A stretch of 64,000 bases of DNA from Sepiola atlantica (lineage: Eukaryota; Mollusca; Cephalopoda; Sepiida; Sepiolidae): positions 27,984,769-28,048,768 of the forward strand of contig OY744525.1 of NCBI GenBank assembly GCA_963556195.1. The letters run 5' to 3'. A program made the position numbers and the translations under genes. The notes under the pieces were generated by a model. It was not told the origin of the DNA. It searched no databases and worked only from the letters and a program-made list of their open reading frames with translations. This document shows positions 11,500-23,625 of this stretch, piece after piece; position 1 is the stretch's first letter, and each line of letters opens with the position of its first letter.

Positions 11500-12036
11500 C
11501 TTTGCGTTATCGCAAAAGCCGCTTCCTATTGATTTTTCGCTGACAACGGCCATTGGTCTTATCTGGAATTTGAGTGCCAATAAGCTTCACGTACTCTCCA
11601 CATTTTTCCAGTCGAGATCTGATTAGTTCTCTCTTTCATCAGTCTTACCATCCTCCTTGACCTATCACGACTATTTTGTATTTCGTGTGGTCTCAGCCAA
11701 GGCTGATGACTTCCATTTTTTGGAGGGATCAGTTTATAAGATCTCTTTCAGTTTCAGTTCTCTCGGGTTTATGTGATGTTTTTTTCCTGTTGCAACTCCC
11801 ATTTTGCTAGTTAGAGTTCGTAGTTTATGTGTGTAAGTTTCCACAGTCAAGGATTTTCCTTAAGAATTAAGCTGCTTTTATCAATGTCGTCTGTTATAGA
11901 GTCTCAACTTTCCCTTTGATTCCAACTATTCCTAGTCCTTTTCCAGTGTTTTTGGAACTGTTCCTAGTGCTTTTAGCGATAATTGGTATTATATTGACTT
12001 TCTTCATGTTCCATATTCCTTTCACTTCTCTGGCAA

Positions 12037-12041
<5 letters not shown>
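11500..12041 (-). pseudogene. LINE remnant (ORF end and 3' UTR)
   Basis: Minus strand from 12041 reads, with stops, VKGIWNMKKVNIIPII, GKGLGIVGIKGKVETL, QTTLIKAA and LRKILDCGNL. This order is typical of the last part of a common invertebrate LINE ORF. It continues into a non-coding part and then (AAT)n at 11352-11265, which looks like its 3' tail. At least two stops; a dead copy. Assigned from memory of the motif order, so the clade is left open. Confidence 0.55.

Positions 12042-12086
<45 letters not shown>
12042..12086. repeat. (ATT)n microsatellite
   Basis: Pure ATT run at the junction between two LINE-related segments. Confidence 0.95.
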
Positions 12087-12087
<1 letters not shown>

Positions 12088-12340
12088 GACGTAAAGGCAA
12101 ACGTTTCCAATGATTTCATGCTAATACAAACGGGTAGAATTATCTGGAGTATGAGTGACAGCAAGCCCCCTCCCAAGTATTAAATACTTTCCTTTCCATA
12201 TTAAACTCATCAGTCGTTACCAGTAATTACCCTGAAATCCGAGTGTCAATAAGTAACCTCATTATTCCAATACTCTCCGTTCCCCTCTAGTCGTCGTCTG
12301 GATTTTTCTATGCCCCATAAGTCATTCCATCCTTCTGTAC
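12088..12340 (-). mobile_element. Second LINE 3' segment
   Basis: Its minus strand shares the TGGAGAGTA...TTATTG(A/G)CACTC pattern with the 3' UTR part of the LINE remnant at about 11560-11620. Two diverged copies of the same 3' region are therefore adjacent, each ending in an ATT run (12086-12042 for this one). Confidence 0.45.
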
Positions 12341-13400
12341 TTCATAACAATAAAAATCTATTGCTTGTTATACATGTGTGTTTCCGCCTCCTTCTCTATT
12401 CAGTCCCTCTATATTAACCATATGTCCCAATATAACAACTACATATGCTATATCTTTAGCATTTTTAACAATGAAACAATTTCTACGATGAGATATCTAT
12501 GCAATTATACAGGAAAATGTTTGAGATAAGTTTACAAAAGAAGATGAATTGACGGAAATATTTTTTAAATGTATAAACAAAAGTAAAGTAAATAGATCGA
12601 TCATAGTTGAGGGAAACTCTAAGGCTCTTCTTCCATTAGCTACTACACCGAAATGTAGGGGAGGGCGTCTCTTCTTTTGGCAGTGTTGCTCCACTTACCC
12701 TTGATCCTCAGCTTATAATGCTGAGTATTTAGCAAGGGAGGGGGGCAGGGTTAAATGTATACTTTTGTTTAATTTCGATGAATTTTGTTAGATTACGCGG
12801 GCTTCTCGAAAGGATCCATATACAAGGAGAGAGATGAGGACAACCTTAACGTTGAGAGTTACAGTCAAAGTATTTCTGCCAATATTCGAACCAGGTCGGT
12901 AGATATCAAACACATTGCATCCACGACTAATTATTGAAAGAATTGTCACATTAATAACAGTTACAAATCTAAGGTAAAAAAGAGAAAATACAGATTAAAA
13001 AACAAAAAACAAAATAAAAACAATGTCACTTTTACAGTTTGAAATAGTTTTTGTTTTAATGCTTGATATTTCTTATCTATTAAATGGCAGTAAATCCGCG
13101 AGGTTAGCTTCTAAATGATTTCCATTGAGAAAATGCACGCAACTGCGCCGATGCAAAGCCATTCAAATGCACGCGCATGCGCCGTGTAACACGTAGAGGG
13201 AATTGTGCCGACATCATTACATTATTATATATGTATACTGCTGCGTGTATGCGGATTTGCAGGTGTAAAGAAAGAAAGAAATTAAATTAATACGCGCGTG
13301 CCTGCCATTCAACAATTACGCAGTTGGAAGCGCTTGGGACATTAGCAAATCCATACATCCCAGTGTTGTTGTATCTATCTATCTGTCTTAGTCAAATTAC

Positions 13401-13402
<2 letters not shown>
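12341..13402. other. Intergenic, no gene seen
   Basis: No recognisable gene or element. There is a CG-containing stretch at 13.13-13.34 kb (ACGCGCATGCGCC) and a short (TATC)n near 13375. Confidence 0.5.

Positions 13403-13447
<45 letters not shown>
13403..13447. repeat. (TA)n microsatellite
   Basis: Pure TA run. Confidence 0.97.
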
Positions 13448-13450
<3 letters not shown>

Positions 13451-13730
13451 TTTATAAAGTTAGGTATGTTTGCATGTTTATATATTTGCATGTACAAGAT
13501 TAATTCCTAAACTATTGTACTGATCATTATGAGTTTTGGAACACAGCCGCTCGGCGTGAGAGGTCGTAATGTGGACAGTATTTAGTTTAATTTTGTTTCA
13601 TGTAAAAAAGTAAAAAAAAAAAGTGGTAGTCTTCGTGAAAATTCAGATTCCTCCGAATGTTTTAATGACATTTTAATAAACACCATCGGATATCAATTAA
13701 GGATTAATTCACCAAATTTCAGTTCATTTG

Positions 13731-14855
13731 GATCATTTTAAATGTGTTGGGGGTAAAATATGAACACAAATTCTCATTTTAAATGTGTTGGGGGTAAAAT
13801 ATGAACACAAATTCTCATTTTAAATGTGTTGGGGGTAAAATATGAACACAAATTCTCATTTTAAATGTGTTGGGGGTAAAATATGAACACAAATTCTCAT
13901 TTTAAATGTGTTGGGGGGCAAAATATGAACACAAATTCTCATTTTAAATGTGTTTGGGGGCAAAATATGAACACAAATTCTCATTTTAAATGTGTTGGGG
14001 GGCAAAATATGAACACAAATTCTCATTTTAAATGTGTTGGGGGTAAAATATGAACACAAATTCTCATTTTAAATGTGTTGGGGGTAAAATATGAACACAA
14101 ATTCTCATTTTAAATGTGTTGGGGGGCAAAATATGAACACAAATTCTCATTTTAAATGTGTTGGGGGCAAAATATGAACACAAATTCTCATTTTAAATGT
14201 GTTGGGGGGCAAAATATGAACACAAATTCTCATTTTAAATGTGTTGGGGGCAAAATATGAACACAAATTCTCATTTTAAATGTGTTGGGGGCAAAATATG
14301 AACACAAATTCTCATTTTAAATGTGTTGGGGGCAAAATATGAACACAAATTCTCATTTTAAATGTGTTGGGGGCAAAATATGAACACAAATTCTCATTTT
14401 AAATGTGTTGGGGGCAAAATATGAACACAAATTCTCATTTTAAATGTGTTGGGGGCAAAATATGAACACAAATTCTCATTTTAAATGTGTTGGGGGCAAA
14501 ATATGAACACAAATTCTCATTTTAAATGTGTTGGGGGGCAAAATATGAACACAAATTCTCATTTTAAACGTGTTGGGGGGCAAAATATGAACACAAATTC
14601 TCATTTTAAACGTGTTGGGGGGCAAAATATGAACACAAATTCTCATTTTAAATGTGTTGGGGGCAAAATATGAACACAAATTCTCATTTTAAATGTGTTG
14701 GGGGCAAAATATGAACACAAATTCTCATTTTAAATGTGTTGGGGGCAAAATATGAACACAAATTCTCATTTTAAATGTGTTGGGGGGCAAAATATGAACA
14801 CAAATTCTCATTTTAAATGTGTTGGGGGCAAAATATGAACACAAATTCTCATTTT
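13731..14855. repeat. 41/42-bp minisatellite, about 27 copies
   Basis: Unit TCATTTTAAATGTGTTGGGG followed by (G)(T/C)AAAATATGAACACAAATTC. Units are 41 bp with five Gs and 42 bp with six. Only the G-run length, the T/C after it and a few ATG/ACG changes vary. The first four units have GGGGGT; most later ones have GGGGGC or GGGGGGC. Runs of 42-bp units stay in frame and give short spurious peptides. There are no unique spacers, so it is not a CRISPR-type array. Confidence 0.97.
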
Positions 14856-15150
14856 GCATTTCGAATATTAAGGATTTGCATTAAATTTGATCTATAGCCA
14901 CAACACAACACTTAAGAGAGATTCCCCTAACTTCATTTTAAGACTCCTTAAACTGACATCGTAAATCTTAGACGTTTTCTAGACTCATAATCATATAAAA
15001 GATTTTGATAAAAATTAGAATATGGATTCTAAACATAAGGCTTAGTATCATTATATCTAGATTTTAATCTTCGCAGGGGGACATAAGATTGTTACAAAAC
15101 ACCCACTTGGGGCAATTCATATTTATTTAGAATTCTAATGTTTTGTTCAA

Positions 15151-15153
15151 TAT

Positions 15154-15184
<31 letters not shown>
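15151..15184. repeat. (CA)n microsatellite
   Basis: Pure CA run. Confidence 0.95.
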
Positions 15185-15188
<4 letters not shown>

Positions 15189-15246
15189 TAGAGTGGAATA
15201 TAGCAATTGACGAACGGCTTTTCAACATGGCGGCTTCTACTTTGTC

Positions 15247-15610
15247 CATTCGCGTACGTAAATTATTACGAATTTATACATTTTCAGAACAAATACTACT
15301 TTTTGCTGCTTTTTGAACAATAAAAACATACATTCCTTTTCGCTAGTCATCAATTATTAAATATTTTTTAATTAACGCAGATACATCAAACGTTACTACA
15401 ATACATTTAAAAGCTTCAAAATAGTTTGCTGATCGCCTGCAAGAACATAAATACTTCTCACTAAACATCATCCGTTTTTTACTGTTTTATTCGCGTACGT
15501 AAATTATTACGAATTTATACTTTTTCGATACCACATACTAACCTTTGCTTCGTTTTCAACAATAAAAACATACCTTCCTTTCTGTTAGAAGCCAACTATC
15601 AAATATGGGT
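15247..15610. repeat. Two direct copies of a ~120-bp unit
   Basis: TTCGCGTACGTAAATTATTA... followed by an AATAAAAACATAC(A/C)TTCC stretch occurs at about 15247-15365 and again at about 15488-15605, with diverged sequence between. It is an imperfect duplication at ~241-bp spacing. The first copy follows CAACATGGCGGCTTC, a YY1-like site over an ATG. Confidence 0.8.
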
Positions 15611-16860
15611 AACACTTTTTATGACCGCCACTGCCCGCCTCTACCCGCCACTGTCCACAAACAAGGATTTGTCTTACGTGACTCAAATTAATCAATCAAT
15701 CGCAACCATGTCAAATTAAAGCAATTAATGCTTATTTGTACGTCCCCTCTGAATATTGACCGACTTTACAATATTTTTTCTTTTCAGTTTATTTTTATTT
15801 TACTCTTCAAAATAGACTTAACGTTCAAGTGTGGTATCTGATTTGATACTATCCTTATCTCCTAGGTCAGTGAAAAAGAAATCCTTCTAGGCTGCGGGAA
15901 TTTTTATTTTTATCCTAATCCGGAGTGCCCGTTTTTGGATGAAAGGTATTGGTTTTAACCACATTAAAAATCAACCTTTTCTCTAACTCTGCCCTCGATT
16001 TAAATATTTGCCGATTGATATGAGGCATTTGTTTTTGTTTTCTTTTGCTTACGATTTCGCGACTGTTAACATTTCTGCTCTTTTAGCATTTACTATGTTG
16101 TTTTGAAAAATTGTACACCCCCATCATGCTCGCTTGACCTGGTACTAACAGTTTACCATGTCTTTAAGAATCTGCAGGCACCATTTGTGTGGCTTAAGAC
16201 TTACTTCCGTTAGTATAAAGGAAAAATAAACCAGTTCAGTCTTTGCAGTTTAAAACCCAATGAATTTTATAAACATGATGTAGTAAAGTTTATTTGCAAG
16301 TGAAAAAAGTGGATAGAGAAGAATGGCTACCACATTATGATTACACAAATCAGATATTGTGTTTTTTTATTGTTTTATTGAAGTTTAAAAACGGACATAA
16401 CTTTCATCACAACCGGATACATTCATATATTTGTGGACTTGCAGCGTTATATTATTCTTCTGTGTCTTCCGTGTACCTTTCGAGAGAAAGAAGAAAAAAA
16501 AACTCTCGTAAAACTGCTTTTAACCTGCCGATTTCCTTTCGTGATGGTATAATTCCGTGTTTTATAACAACTTTACATTTACTCAACCTGCCATCTCCAG
16601 GTCCGCCATTTTGTACACAGATTAATGATGAGCGCGGATTTTGCTTTATTTTTTTAAACATATTTTTTTTTTACATATTATTGCTGAGTCATTTTTCACA
16701 TTTCATTTTATTAAAACGTGAACCATTTTCATTTTAATCATATTCTACAAGTATTTCACAGCTTCCTTTGCCGTTAATATTTTACACGCTTCCTCGCAGC
16801 TCTACGAGAATCGGTCACGCATCAGATCAAATGGACGCATCTTTATTTTAGCCGTGTGAA

Positions 16861-16863
<3 letters not shown>
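15611..16863. other. Intergenic, no supported gene
   Basis: AT-rich. A 147-codon open frame at 16294-16737 has no domain I recognise and a T-rich, Phe/Ile/Leu-heavy end. I do not call it a gene. Confidence 0.5.

Positions 16864-16926
<63 letters not shown>
16864..16926. repeat. (TA)n microsatellite
   Basis: Pure TA run, immediately left of element X. Confidence 0.97.
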
Positions 16927-16929
<3 letters not shown>

Positions 16930-17155
16930 ATAATGGTAATAATCCAGGTGAAAAATATCCATAGGGTGGTAATCCAGAGAATTTTAACCGTGTTTATAAA
17001 AAGTGCTCAATATCAAAATAGAGCTTTATATATGATAATTTTATTTACACAGATATGTACAAAATCTGCGACACTGGCATGTCGATGTTATCGATCAACA
17101 GTTACTATAAACTGAGATGTCATCAGGCAGAGTTAGAATCCGATCTTAACCTCAG

Positions 17156-17158
<3 letters not shown>
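16930..17158 (+). mobile_element. Element X, copy 1
   Basis: A ~220-bp element bounded on both sides by (TA)n. It contains AGTGCTCAATATC..ATAGAGCT, GACACTGGCATGTCGATGTT, ATCGATCAACAGTTA, CATCAGGCAG and CCGATCTTAACCTCAGATCA. The same element lies inverted at 19.17-19.40 kb, also between (TA)n tracts. It is non-coding. The paired CTGATGA/CTGAAGA words on its minus strand suggest a decayed hammerhead-like relative. Confidence 0.7.

Positions 17159-17216
<58 letters not shown>
17159..17216. repeat. (TA)n microsatellite
   Basis: Pure TA run between element X and a degenerate tandem repeat. Confidence 0.97.
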
Positions 17217-17220
<4 letters not shown>

Positions 17221-17224
17221 AAAA

Positions 17225-17570
17225 GATTCTGTCTGTCTGCCGCTCTGTAACGTTTAGGTTTCAAATAGGATTTTTGTTGATCTCTGAAACTAATGTTTCA
17301 AATAGCATTTTCGTCTGTCTGTCACGCTTATATTTGAAATAGCATTTTCCTTGGTCTATGTCTCTTCTGTTTGAAATAGAACTCTCGTCGGTCTGTTACA
17401 CCTTTGTTTAAAATAAGAGTTATGTTTGTCTGTCATACTAAAGTTTTGAACTATAATTTGCGTCGGTCTGTGACAATTTTGGTCGAATTAAGAGTCTGTG
17501 ACGCTTCAGTTTGCAATATTATTATTCACAGTTCGTTTATATTTGAAATGGCATTTTACTCACAAAACAC
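17225..17570. repeat. Degenerate tandem repeat, ~55-60 bp unit
   Basis: About six diverged units built on TTTGAAATAGCATTTTCGTC followed by GGTCTGTCACGCTT. Strong divergence between units points to an old array. Confidence 0.7.
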
Positions 17571-17920
17571 ACGGATTGAAAATAGGCGTACATTACAGAC
17601 ACCCCCCTCCACACACACGCGCACACACACACACATATATATATATATAATTTATTATTATTTCATGTATAGACGTATAATATTATAAGGTGATATAATA
17701 TATTGTGCATAAATATTTCAACAGTGCTCAATACGTGTGTAGAGCTGAGTAGTAAAGTATGAAATTATATTTATGGCAATTAAGCTACACAGGGAATCGT
17801 GACGCTAATGGTTTTACAAAAGGTCAAGTGAAAACAACATAATACCCTCGGTTTCAAGTCAACGAGTGTTCAAATTACGTCGACTATCATAAGTCATAGT
17901 TGAGAAGTCCTGTTTCGGAA
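17571..17920. other. Intergenic with one recurrent motif
   Basis: Holds mixed CA/TA microsatellites (17.61-17.65 kb) and the motif AGTGCTCAATACGTGTGTAG followed by AGCT (17723-17746), which recurs in element X and inside the Helitrons. No gene seen. Confidence 0.5.
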
Positions 17921-17921
17921 T

Positions 17922-18270
17922 TTTTGAGATGAGGGTTGATAATTTGTAGAATTTGGTATATTCGGACTACTGTTCTCATCTTGAATGTTTTTATCACAAT
18001 GCTTCGGCCGATGTAACCTCCGACCTTCTTCAGGTGTACCTTGTCGAACCCGGGAATCTTTCTGTCAAACTCGGGAATCTGGACGGAATTTCGAACGGAA
18101 CCCTTTATCATGGCAGATGGAACGAGAGCATGCTACCCCTGTGGATTTAATAAAGGGTTCCGTTCAAAATTCCGTCCAGATTCCCGAATTCGACAATGTA
18201 CACCTGAAGAAGGTCGAAGGTTACATCGGCCGAAACATTGTGATAAAAACATTCAAGGTGAGAACAGTAG
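17922..18270. mobile_element. Foldback element with family 3 hammerhead-like arms (second copy)
   Basis: Arms at about 17930-18090 and 18155-18270 are inverted copies, with GTTCGACAAGGTACACCTGA on the minus strand facing the plus-strand copy. The centre carries AATAAAGGGTTCCG and its complement. It is about 350 bp, compared with 420 bp for the copy at 7.57 kb, which has an extra tRNA-like head. Confidence 0.75.
18201..18242 (+). ncRNA. Hammerhead-like motif, family 3
   Basis: Plus strand: CAC, CTGAAGA, extra A, stem II GGTCG...CGGCC (with one G-U pair), GAAA, ACAT in place of palindromic ACGT, U at the cleavage position, GTG pairing with CAC. It is the best-preserved family 3 copy here apart from the G-to-A change in helix III. 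Confidence 0.55.
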
Positions 18271-18432
18271 TTGAGAAGTCCTGTTTGGAACATTTGGAGA
18301 TCACGCGCTGTGATAAACGTACGCGTTATATTTATGTATCTATTAATTATTTTTTTGAAAGGCGTTGATTCAGCGTGTTTTTCAGAATGTCATGTAAGTT
18401 ATGAATTGAAATAAAATTTCTCATAACACTAA

Positions 18433-18436
<4 letters not shown>

Positions 18437-18498
<62 letters not shown>

Positions 18499-18520
18499 CT
18501 GTGTGTATGTGTGTGTGTGA
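18437..18520. repeat. (TA)n then (TG)n microsatellite
   Basis: TA run to about 18481, then TG repeats with minor interruptions. Confidence 0.95.
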
Positions 18521-18574
18521 AAAAAGACAAAAGGAAAATAGGTTAAAATGCAGGAGAAAGACAAAAACAAGAGA

Positions 18575-18614
18575 TTTGACCGGTTTCGTTCGTATTAACG
18601 AACGTCTTCAGAAA
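18575..18614 (-). ncRNA. Hammerhead-like motif, family 2
   Basis: Minus strand: TTT, CTGAAGA, extra C, stem II GTTCG TTAATA CGAAC (five pairs), GAAA, palindromic ACCGGT helix III, C at the cleavage position, then AAA pairing with TTT. A diverged copy at 60995-61034 keeps the same pairing through a G-U change. The ACC/GGU palindrome with no loop would act between two molecules, as described for Penelope-type hammerheads. Stem I is weak (A-U only). Confidence 0.6.
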
Positions 18615-18803
18615 AAGTGAAGATTTGGAAACAATTTTATTTTGGAAGTCACATAAATGGGAAGAAGGAAAAGATGATCCGATTGGACCATATGAGAAGA
18701 CTTTTAGCGACATTGAAATATGATTTGACAAGTAGGTGACATATTCGTCTTTATTTCTTTTTTCTTATTCTTTTTGATTTTTATTTATTTTCTTTTTCTT
18801 TTT

Positions 18804-18806
<3 letters not shown>

Positions 18807-18887
<81 letters not shown>
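18807..18887. repeat. (TA)n microsatellite
   Basis: TA run with one C interruption near 18873. Confidence 0.97.
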
Positions 18888-19117
18888 TAATGTTATTCAA
18901 ACCACATCAAAAGTAGAAAACAAATTCTCACCAATTTCACCCAAAAATCAATGTTTAATTTGCAGCTTACAATTGATTCGGCCATGCCCGAAAAAAGAAT
19001 ATATATATAATTATGTTTCAAGTGTTCAGAGCATTTATTTATTTGGGGGGTTATCTTCAGTACTAGTATAAAAAAGAAGGTAATACTACAGACAGGAAAA
19101 GTGTAAATTGCAATACG

Positions 19118-19121
<4 letters not shown>

Positions 19122-19167
<46 letters not shown>
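19122..19167. repeat. (TA)n microsatellite
   Basis: Pure TA run left of inverted element X. Confidence 0.97.
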
Positions 19168-19170
<3 letters not shown>

Positions 19171-19394
19171 TCTTTCCAAAAATGATCTGAGGTGAAGATC
19201 GGATTTTAACTCTGCCTGAAGAGATCTCAATTTCTAACAGCTGTTGATCGATAACATCGACATGCCAGTGTCGCAGGTTTTGTACATGTCTGTATAAATG
19301 AAACTAATCATATATATAAAAGCTCTATTTGATATTGAGCACTTTTTATAAGCCCTGTTGAACTTCTTTGGATTCCTATCCTGTGGATGCCTTG

Positions 19395-19396
<2 letters not shown>
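19168..19396 (-). mobile_element. Element X, copy 2 (inverted)
   Basis: Reverse complement of the element at 16930-17158: shared GATCTGAGGT, CTCTGCCTGA, GATCGATAACATCGACATGC, AGTGTCGCAG and AGCTCTATTTGATATTGAGC. It is again bounded by (TA)n on both sides. Read on the minus strand, AACAGCTGTTG here and CTGAAGA nearby could be leftovers of a palindromic-helix ribozyme, but the GAAA box is missing. Confidence 0.7.

Positions 19397-19461
<65 letters not shown>
19397..19461. repeat. (TA)n microsatellite
   Basis: Pure TA run right of inverted element X. Confidence 0.97.
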
Positions 19462-19464
<3 letters not shown>

Positions 19465-20081
19465 TTTGTATGTGTTAGTCCGCATGTACTTATCTTTAGT
19501 CATTCCCTGTGTTTTATCGGCGAAGACACGTCATAAGGCACCCGGTTTAAAATCCGTTCAAATATTCCCGCTCTATTCTCTAAGTTGTCTGAAGTTGTTC
19601 ATGTACCGTTTCTGTTTTTTTTTATTTTACCCTTTGTCACAAAGCGAATATAAATTGGTACTGGCAGCTGTCGTGTTACCGCCTCATCAACAAAGCTTGT
19701 CAAAGAAGGAAGAAAAGGAAATCGAAAAACTGGCTGAACGAAACGAAACGTTAAATAAATGAGTAAGAAGAGAACATGTAAAAAATAGAAACTTATATAC
19801 ACAAAACGAAAGAGAACGAAACGACACATTAATCGTCCAACAACAAAAATTGTCGAATGGTTAATGTCACGAAAACAAGAGTTTATTTCAGGTTTATTTT
19901 CGTTGCTGAATGTTTCGTTTTTTTTTTTCTAGCTTTTTACTTTTCTTTGATTTTACTACCCCGTGACAAATCTTTCGGTGCTGTTTTCTTCATAGAATTC
20001 TTTTTATCCATCTTTTTATTAATTTTTATTTCTCACTTTTTACCTTGAGTATTATCTTTTAATCTCCTCATATCCCCCCAT

Positions 20082-20265
<184 letters not shown>

Positions 20266-20355
20266 AATATTTCTAAAAGACGTCCAACACGTCAACATGT
20301 AAAACGGACGTTAAACCCATGATAATGATAATAATGATGATGTTGATCATGATGC

Positions 20356-20387
<32 letters not shown>

Positions 20388-20639
20388 ATGATGATATGTA
20401 TGCAATAATCTAGGTCAGTTAATTCACATATATAGAATACCGGGAGAATTTTATAAATTTTACATTTAGGGGTAATTTGGGATATATGAGAACATCCTGA
20501 TGATAAAGATTTAAAGTAGTGAAGAATTATATTATTAAAATAAAATGATATATACAACAATGTAGGTATGAAACTAAAGAATAAAGAATAAAAGTACAGA
20601 ATACATATAAAGTAATTCCATTTAAATAGTGAGAACCAT
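20266..20639. other. Intergenic, no gene seen
   Basis: Contains a short GCT/GAT trinucleotide stretch (20351-20395). Otherwise AT-rich with nothing recognised. Confidence 0.5.
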
Positions 20640-23625
20640 TACTATAAAAAACCTTATTGTAAAAAAACAACTATTATTTAAAAAGAAATTAAAAATGTCT
20701 TTTTAAAAATATAATGATTCGAAAAATTGTATGATGATAATTAGAAAAATATTGACAGATAATGATTGTTATAGGAAAAATAGTTATTATTGAAAGGATA
20801 AAATGACAAAGAATGATGGTAAAAAGATCAATAGTTATTAGTGAAACGATAACAAAGAATGATGGTAATAAAAAACATAATTATTAGTGAAAGGATAAAA
20901 TGATAAAGAATGATGGTAAAAAGATCAATAGTTATTAGTGAAACGATAACAAAGAATGATGGTAATTAAAAACATAATTATTAGTGAAAGGATAAAATGA
21001 TAAAGAATGATGGTAAAAAGATCAATAGTTATTAGTGAAACGATAACAAAGAATGATGGTAATTAAAAACATAATTATTAGTGAAAGGATAAAATGATAA
21101 AAATGATGCTAATAAAAACAATAGTTATTAACAAAGAATGATGGTAATTAGAAAAATAGTTATTGGTTAAAAAGATAAAATGACAAAAATTATTGTGAAA
21201 AAACAATAGTTATTAGTGAAAGATAACAAAAAATGATGGTAACGAGACAAATAGTTATTAGTGAAAAGATAAAATGACAAAGAATGATAGTAATAAAAAA
21301 TAAGTATTAGTGAAAGGATAAAATGAGAAAGAATGGTGGTAATAACCAAAATTGTTATTAGTGAAAAGATAAAATGACAAAGAATTATGGTAATAAGAAA
21401 ATAGTTATTAGTGAACGAATTAAATAACAAAGAATGATGGTAAACAGAAAAATAGTTATTACTGAAAGGATAAAATGACAAAAATGATAGTAATAAGCAA
21501 AATAGTTATTATTGAAAGGATAAAATGACAAAGAATGACGATAAAAGACATATAGTTATCAGTGAAAGGATAACATGACAAAGAATTATAATAATAAGAA
21601 CAATAGTTATTAGTAAAAGGATAACATGACAAGAATGATGGTAATAAGAAAAATAGTTATTAAAAATACTAAAATGACAAAAATAGTTGTAATAAGATAA
21701 ATAGTTATTAGTTAAAAGGATAAAATGACAAAAATGATGTTAATAAGCAAAATAGTAATTAGTGAAAAGAATAAAATGACAAAGAAATATGGTAATAAGA
21801 AAATTAGTTATTAGTGAAAGGATAAAATGACAAAGAATGATGGTAATAAACAAAATAGTTATTAGTGAAATAATGAAATGACAAAAATGATAGTAATAAG
21901 AAAAATATAGTTATTATTGAAAGGATACAATGACAAAGAATAATGGTGATAAGAATAATAGTTATTAAGAAATAATAAAATGACAAATATGCTGGTAATA
22001 AGAAAAATAGGTATTAGTGAAAAGATAAAATGAGAAAAAATGATGGTAATAAGAAAAATAGTTATTAGTGAAAGGGTAAAATGAGAAAAAATGATGGTAA
22101 TAAAAAATAGTTATTAGTTCAAGGATAAAATGACAAAGAATGATCGTAAAAAGAACAATAGTTTTTAGTGAAAGGATTAAATGACAAATAATGATCGTAT
22201 TAAGAAAAATAGTTATTACTGAAAGGATAACATGACAAATATGATAGTAATAAGCAAAATAGTTATTAGTGAAAGGATGAAATTACAAAAAATGATGGTA
22301 ATAAGAAAATTATTATTAGTGAAAGGATGAAATGACAATAAATTATGGTAACATGAAAAATAATTATAACTGAAAAGATAAAATGACAAAATTGAGGGTA
22401 ATAAAAAAGATAGTTATTAGTGAAAGTATAACAAAGAATGATAATAATAAAAATAGTTATTAGTGAAAGGATAAATTGACAAAGAATGATGATAATAAGA
22501 ACAATAGTTATTAGTGAAACCATAAAATGACAAAAAAGTGGTAATATGAAAGTTTGTTATTAGTGAAAGGATAAAATGACAAAGAATGATCGTAATAATT
22601 ATAATAGTTATTAAAAAAGAATAAAATGACAACAATGATAGTAATAAGAAAAATAGTTATTACTGAAAGGATAAAATGACAATAAATGATCGTAATAATT
22701 ATAATAGTTATTAAAAAAGAATAAAATGACAACAATGATAGTAATAAGAACAATAGATATTAGTGAAAGGATAAAATAACAAAGAATTATGGTAATAAGA
22801 ACGATAGTGATTAGTGGAAGGATTATAAATAATGATGGTAATAAGAAAAATAGTTATTTGTGAAAAGATAACAAAGAACGATGTTAATAAATAAAATAGA
22901 TAAGATGAAAAATTATGGCAATGAAAAAATAGTTATTAGTAAAAAGATGAAGTGACGAAAATGATGTTTATAGGCAAAATTGTTCTTTAGTTAAAGGATA
23001 AAATGACAAAAATGATTGTAATAAGAAAATAGTAATTAGTGAAAGGATAAAATAACAAAGAATCATGGTAATAACCAAAATAGTTACTAGTGAAAAGATA
23101 AAATGACGAAAATGATGGTATTAAGAAAAATAGTTATTAGTTAAAAGATAACATGATAAATAATGATGGTAATAAGAAAAATAGTTATTACTGAAAGGAT
23201 AACATGACAAAAATGATGGTAATCAAAACGATAGTTATTAGTGAATGGATAAAATTACAAAGAATGATGGTAATAAGAAAAACTCGTTATTAGTGAAAGG
23301 ATGAAATGACAAAGAATGATTGTAAAAAGAACAATAGTTATTCGTGAAAGGACAAAATTACAAAGAATGATGGTAAAAAGAACAATAGTTATTAGTGAAT
23401 GGATAAAAGGACAAAGAATGATAGTAATAAGAAAAAATCGTTATTAGTGAAAGGATGGAATGACAAAGAATGATGGTAAAAAGAACAAGTTATAAGTGAA
23501 AGGATAAAATTACAAAGAATGATGATAATAAGAAAAATAGTTATAAGTGAAAGGATGAAATGACAAAGAATGATGATAATAAGAATAATAGTTATAAGTT
23601 TAAGGATGAAATGAAACATTAGCAA
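20640..23625. repeat. ~51-bp satellite, about 58 diverged copies
   Basis: Unit: AGTTATTAGTGAAAGGATAA, AATGACAAAGAATGATGGTA, ATAAGAAAAAT. Copies differ by point changes and small indels. At 20.80-21.09 kb a two-unit block (one unit with AAAAGATC, one with AAAACATAA and GAAACGATAACAAAG) is repeated three times almost unchanged, so a local higher-order dimer was recently amplified within an older array. The frames on the minus strand (Phe/Ile/Leu-rich) are spurious. Confidence 0.95.

Noticed and set aside
13731..14855. CRISPR-like array
   Set aside because: Repeats are contiguous with no unique spacers and the genome is eukaryotic; it is a minisatellite.
16294..16737. 147-codon open frame
   Set aside because: No recognisable domain, biased T-rich end, no splice or promoter support; length is possible by chance in AT-rich DNA.
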